Below are positions 57,838 to 59,351 of a stretch of DNA of 59,351 nt, piece by piece; within the stretch, counting starts at the first letter, position 1; each line of letters opens with the position of its first letter. The notes under the pieces were generated by a model. The model was not told where the DNA came from. It worked only from the letters and a program-made list of their open reading frames with translations, and did no database searches. Source of the DNA: Fibrobacter sp. (GTDB lineage: Bacteria; Fibrobacterota; Fibrobacteria; Fibrobacterales; Fibrobacteraceae). The stretch spans positions 1 through 59,351 of the forward strand of contig NZ_JAFZKX010000039.1 of NCBI RefSeq assembly GCF_017551775.1, written 5' to 3'. The position numbers were made by a program, and so were the translations under genes.

Positions 57838-59351
57838 ATGGCAAAGTATAATCCGCAAGAGATCGAAACCAAGTGGCAAGCCTACTGGGAAGAACATCAA
57901 ACTTTCAAAACGGGCGAAGATAAGTCCAAGCCCAAGTATTACTGCCTGGACATGTTCCCGTATCCGAGTGGCGCTGGCCTCCATGTGGGTCACCCCGAAG
58001 GTTACACCGCTACAGACATCATCTGCCGCTATAAGCGCAGCCGCGGCTTCAATGTGCTCCACCCCATGGGTTGGGACGCTTTCGGTCTTCCTGCTGAACA
58101 GTATGCTATTCAGACCGGTACGCATCCGGCCATTACGACCAAGAAAAACTGCGACAATTTCCGCCGCCAGATCAAGCGTCTTGGCCTCTCTTATGACTGG
58201 AACAAGGAAGTCAACACCACCGACCCGAAGTACTACAAGTGGACGCAGTGGATTTTCAAGCGCCTTTACGGCACCTGGTTCGATGAAGACCAGCAGAAGG
58301 GCCGCCCCATCGAAGAACTCCCGATTCCCTCTGATGTAGAAGCCAAGGGTGCTGCTGAAGTCCGCAAGTACAAGGACTCTAAGCGTCTCGCTTACTACGC
58401 CGACGCTCAAGTGTGGTGGTGCAAGCACTGCAAGATTGTGTGCGCCAACGAAGAAGTCCTGAACGACGGTTCCCACGAAAAGTGCGGCACCAAGGAAGTG
58501 GAACGCCGTAACCTCAAACAGTGGCTCATGCGCATTCCGTTGTATGGCGACCGCCTGCTGAAGGGCCTCGACAAGCTCGACTGGCCGCAGGGCGTGAAGG
58601 ACATGCAGAAGAACTGGATCGGCAAGAGCTTCGGTGCTGAAGTGGATTTCCCCATCGCCGATGCCGAAGGCAAGCCGACGGAAAAGAAGCTCCGCGTTTA
58701 CACGACCCGTTGCGATACGCTGTTCGGTGCTACCTACATGGTGGTGGCTCCGGAACACGCCATGGTGCCGGAACTCACGACTGCCGAACAGAAGGCCGCC
58801 GTGGAAGAATACGTGCACGCCGCCGCTCTCAAGAGCGACCTCGACCGTACGGAACTCGCCAAGGAAAAGACCGGCGTGTTCACCGGTTCCTATGCCGTGA
58901 ACCCGCTCACCGGCACGAAGATTCCGGTGTGGGTCGCCGACTACGTTCTGACCGGCTACGGCACGGGCGCCATCATGGCTGTGCCTGCCCACGATACCCG
59001 TGACTTCGACTTTGCAAAGAAGTTTAACCTGCCCGTCATCTGCATCATGGAACCCGATGCAAGCTGCCCCGAAGATGTTCGCCCGAAGGTTCTCGCTGGC
59101 GAAGCTTGCTGGGCTGCCGACGGCACCTACATCAACAGTGAAAATGCTACCCTCTGCCTGAACGGCCTCAACAAGAAGCAGGGCATTGCCAAGGTCATCG
59201 AATGGCTCGAAGCCAACAAGATCGGTAAGGCCACGGTGAACTACAAGCTCCGCGACTGGCTCTTCAGCCGTCAGCGTTACTGGGGTGAACCGTTCCCGAT
59301 TATCCACTGGGAAGATGGCGAAATCTCTACCGTCGATGCTTCCGAACTTCC
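57838..59351 (+). CDS. leuS: Leucyl-tRNA synthetase, 3' end outside window
   Basis: At least 504 residues, open to the window end. LeuS charges tRNA-Leu. The HIGH motif is HVGH (49-52), after FPYPSGAGL; the CP1 editing domain shows [14 protein letters not shown] and [35 protein letters not shown] leads toward the KMSKS part that is not included. A zinc-ribbon-like stretch [10 protein letters not shown]...CG (near 194-222) is present. AAAAGGA lies 7-8 bases before the ATG. Confidence 0.97.
   Translation, partial: MAKYNPQEIETKWQAYWEEHQTFKTGEDKSKPKYYCLDMFPYPSGAGLHVGHPEGYTATDIICRYKRSRGFNVLHPMGWDAFGLPAEQYAIQTGTHPAITTKKNCDNFRRQIKRLGLSYDWNKEVNTTDPKYYKWTQWIFKRLYGTWFDEDQQKGRPIEELPIPSDVEAKGAAEVRKYKDSKRLAYYADAQVWWCKHCKIVCANEEVLNDGSHEKCGTKEVERRNLKQWLMRIPLYGDRLLKGLDKLDWPQGVKDMQKNWIGKSFGAEVDFPIADAEGKPTEKKLRVYTTRCDTLFGATYMVVAPEHAMVPELTTAEQKAAVEEYVHAAALKSDLDRTELAKEKTGVFTGSYAVNPLTGTKIPVWVADYVLTGYGTGAIMAVPAHDTRDFDFAKKFNLPVICIMEPDASCPEDVRPKVLAGEACWAADGTYINSENATLCLNGLNKKQGIAKVIEWLEANKIGKATVNYKLRDWLFSRQRYWGEPFPIIHWEDGEISTVDASEL

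Overview
The window most likely comes from the chromosome of a Fibrobacter species (phylum Fibrobacterota). The evidence is a TIGR02147/DUF4423-type regulator (a paralogous family typical of Fibrobacter), tandem cysteine-rich lipoproteins of Fibrobacter style, a PorV-type outer-membrane protein together with a very large secreted protein carrying a type IX secretion (T9SS)-like C-terminus, and many PorT-like barrels and lipoproteins among ordinary housekeeping genes. I see no transposase, integrase, tRNA or CRISPR array.

Layout. 1-413: the 3' part of a 5S rRNA gene, its terminator and two palindromic repeats. 414-7209: a small exported protein, a 1944-residue secreted protein built from eight CUB-like and seven InlB/Flg_new-like modules, and an overlooked 44-residue peptide gene. 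7376-14388: ABC-F ATPase (minus), then a lipoprotein, an alpha/beta hydrolase, a cupin and a GlmM-like phosphohexomutase. 14567-24209 (minus): a probable operon of a zinc-ribbon protein, a 56-residue protein, RecC, RecB and RecD. 24279-29948: small proteins, FolD, an FKBP lipoprotein, an ArgA-like N-acetylglutamate synthase, a nitroreductase and a hydrolase. 30076-31095: an AT-rich patch with a NERD/zinc-ribbon protein and a possible gene remnant. 31181-35163: FolE, a glycogen synthase and a YgiQ radical-SAM protein. 35351-37969: a TIGR02147 regulator overlapping a lipoprotein gene, then a barrel protein. 37966-41735: QueH, a four-helix membrane protein, an outer-membrane-like protein and RsmG. 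41782-44524 (minus): a PorV barrel with an inserted beta-propeller, preceded by a one-helix membrane protein. 44601-48173: a triple-FKBP protein, a fused DUF1538 transporter and two P-II-like proteins, tightly packed. 48264-53521: a membrane-fused spermidine-synthase-like protein and two paralogous barrels. 53719-57734: three tandem cysteine-rich lipoproteins. 57838-end: leucyl-tRNA synthetase, cut by the window edge.

The most interesting system candidate is the FKBP x3 / DUF1538 / P-II / P-II cluster: a membrane antiporter-like protein whose gene is followed by two different P-II-like genes joined by a 4-base overlap. Other candidates are the PorV-propeller hybrid, the two uncharacterised genes heading recCBD, the tiny peptide gene after the giant T9SS-like cargo, and a dispersed terminator-containing repeat placed between convergent genes. 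Several genes have a -10 box 5 to 8 bases before the start codon and no Shine-Dalgarno sequence, suggesting leaderless transcripts. All assignments come from reading the sequence; no database search was run.
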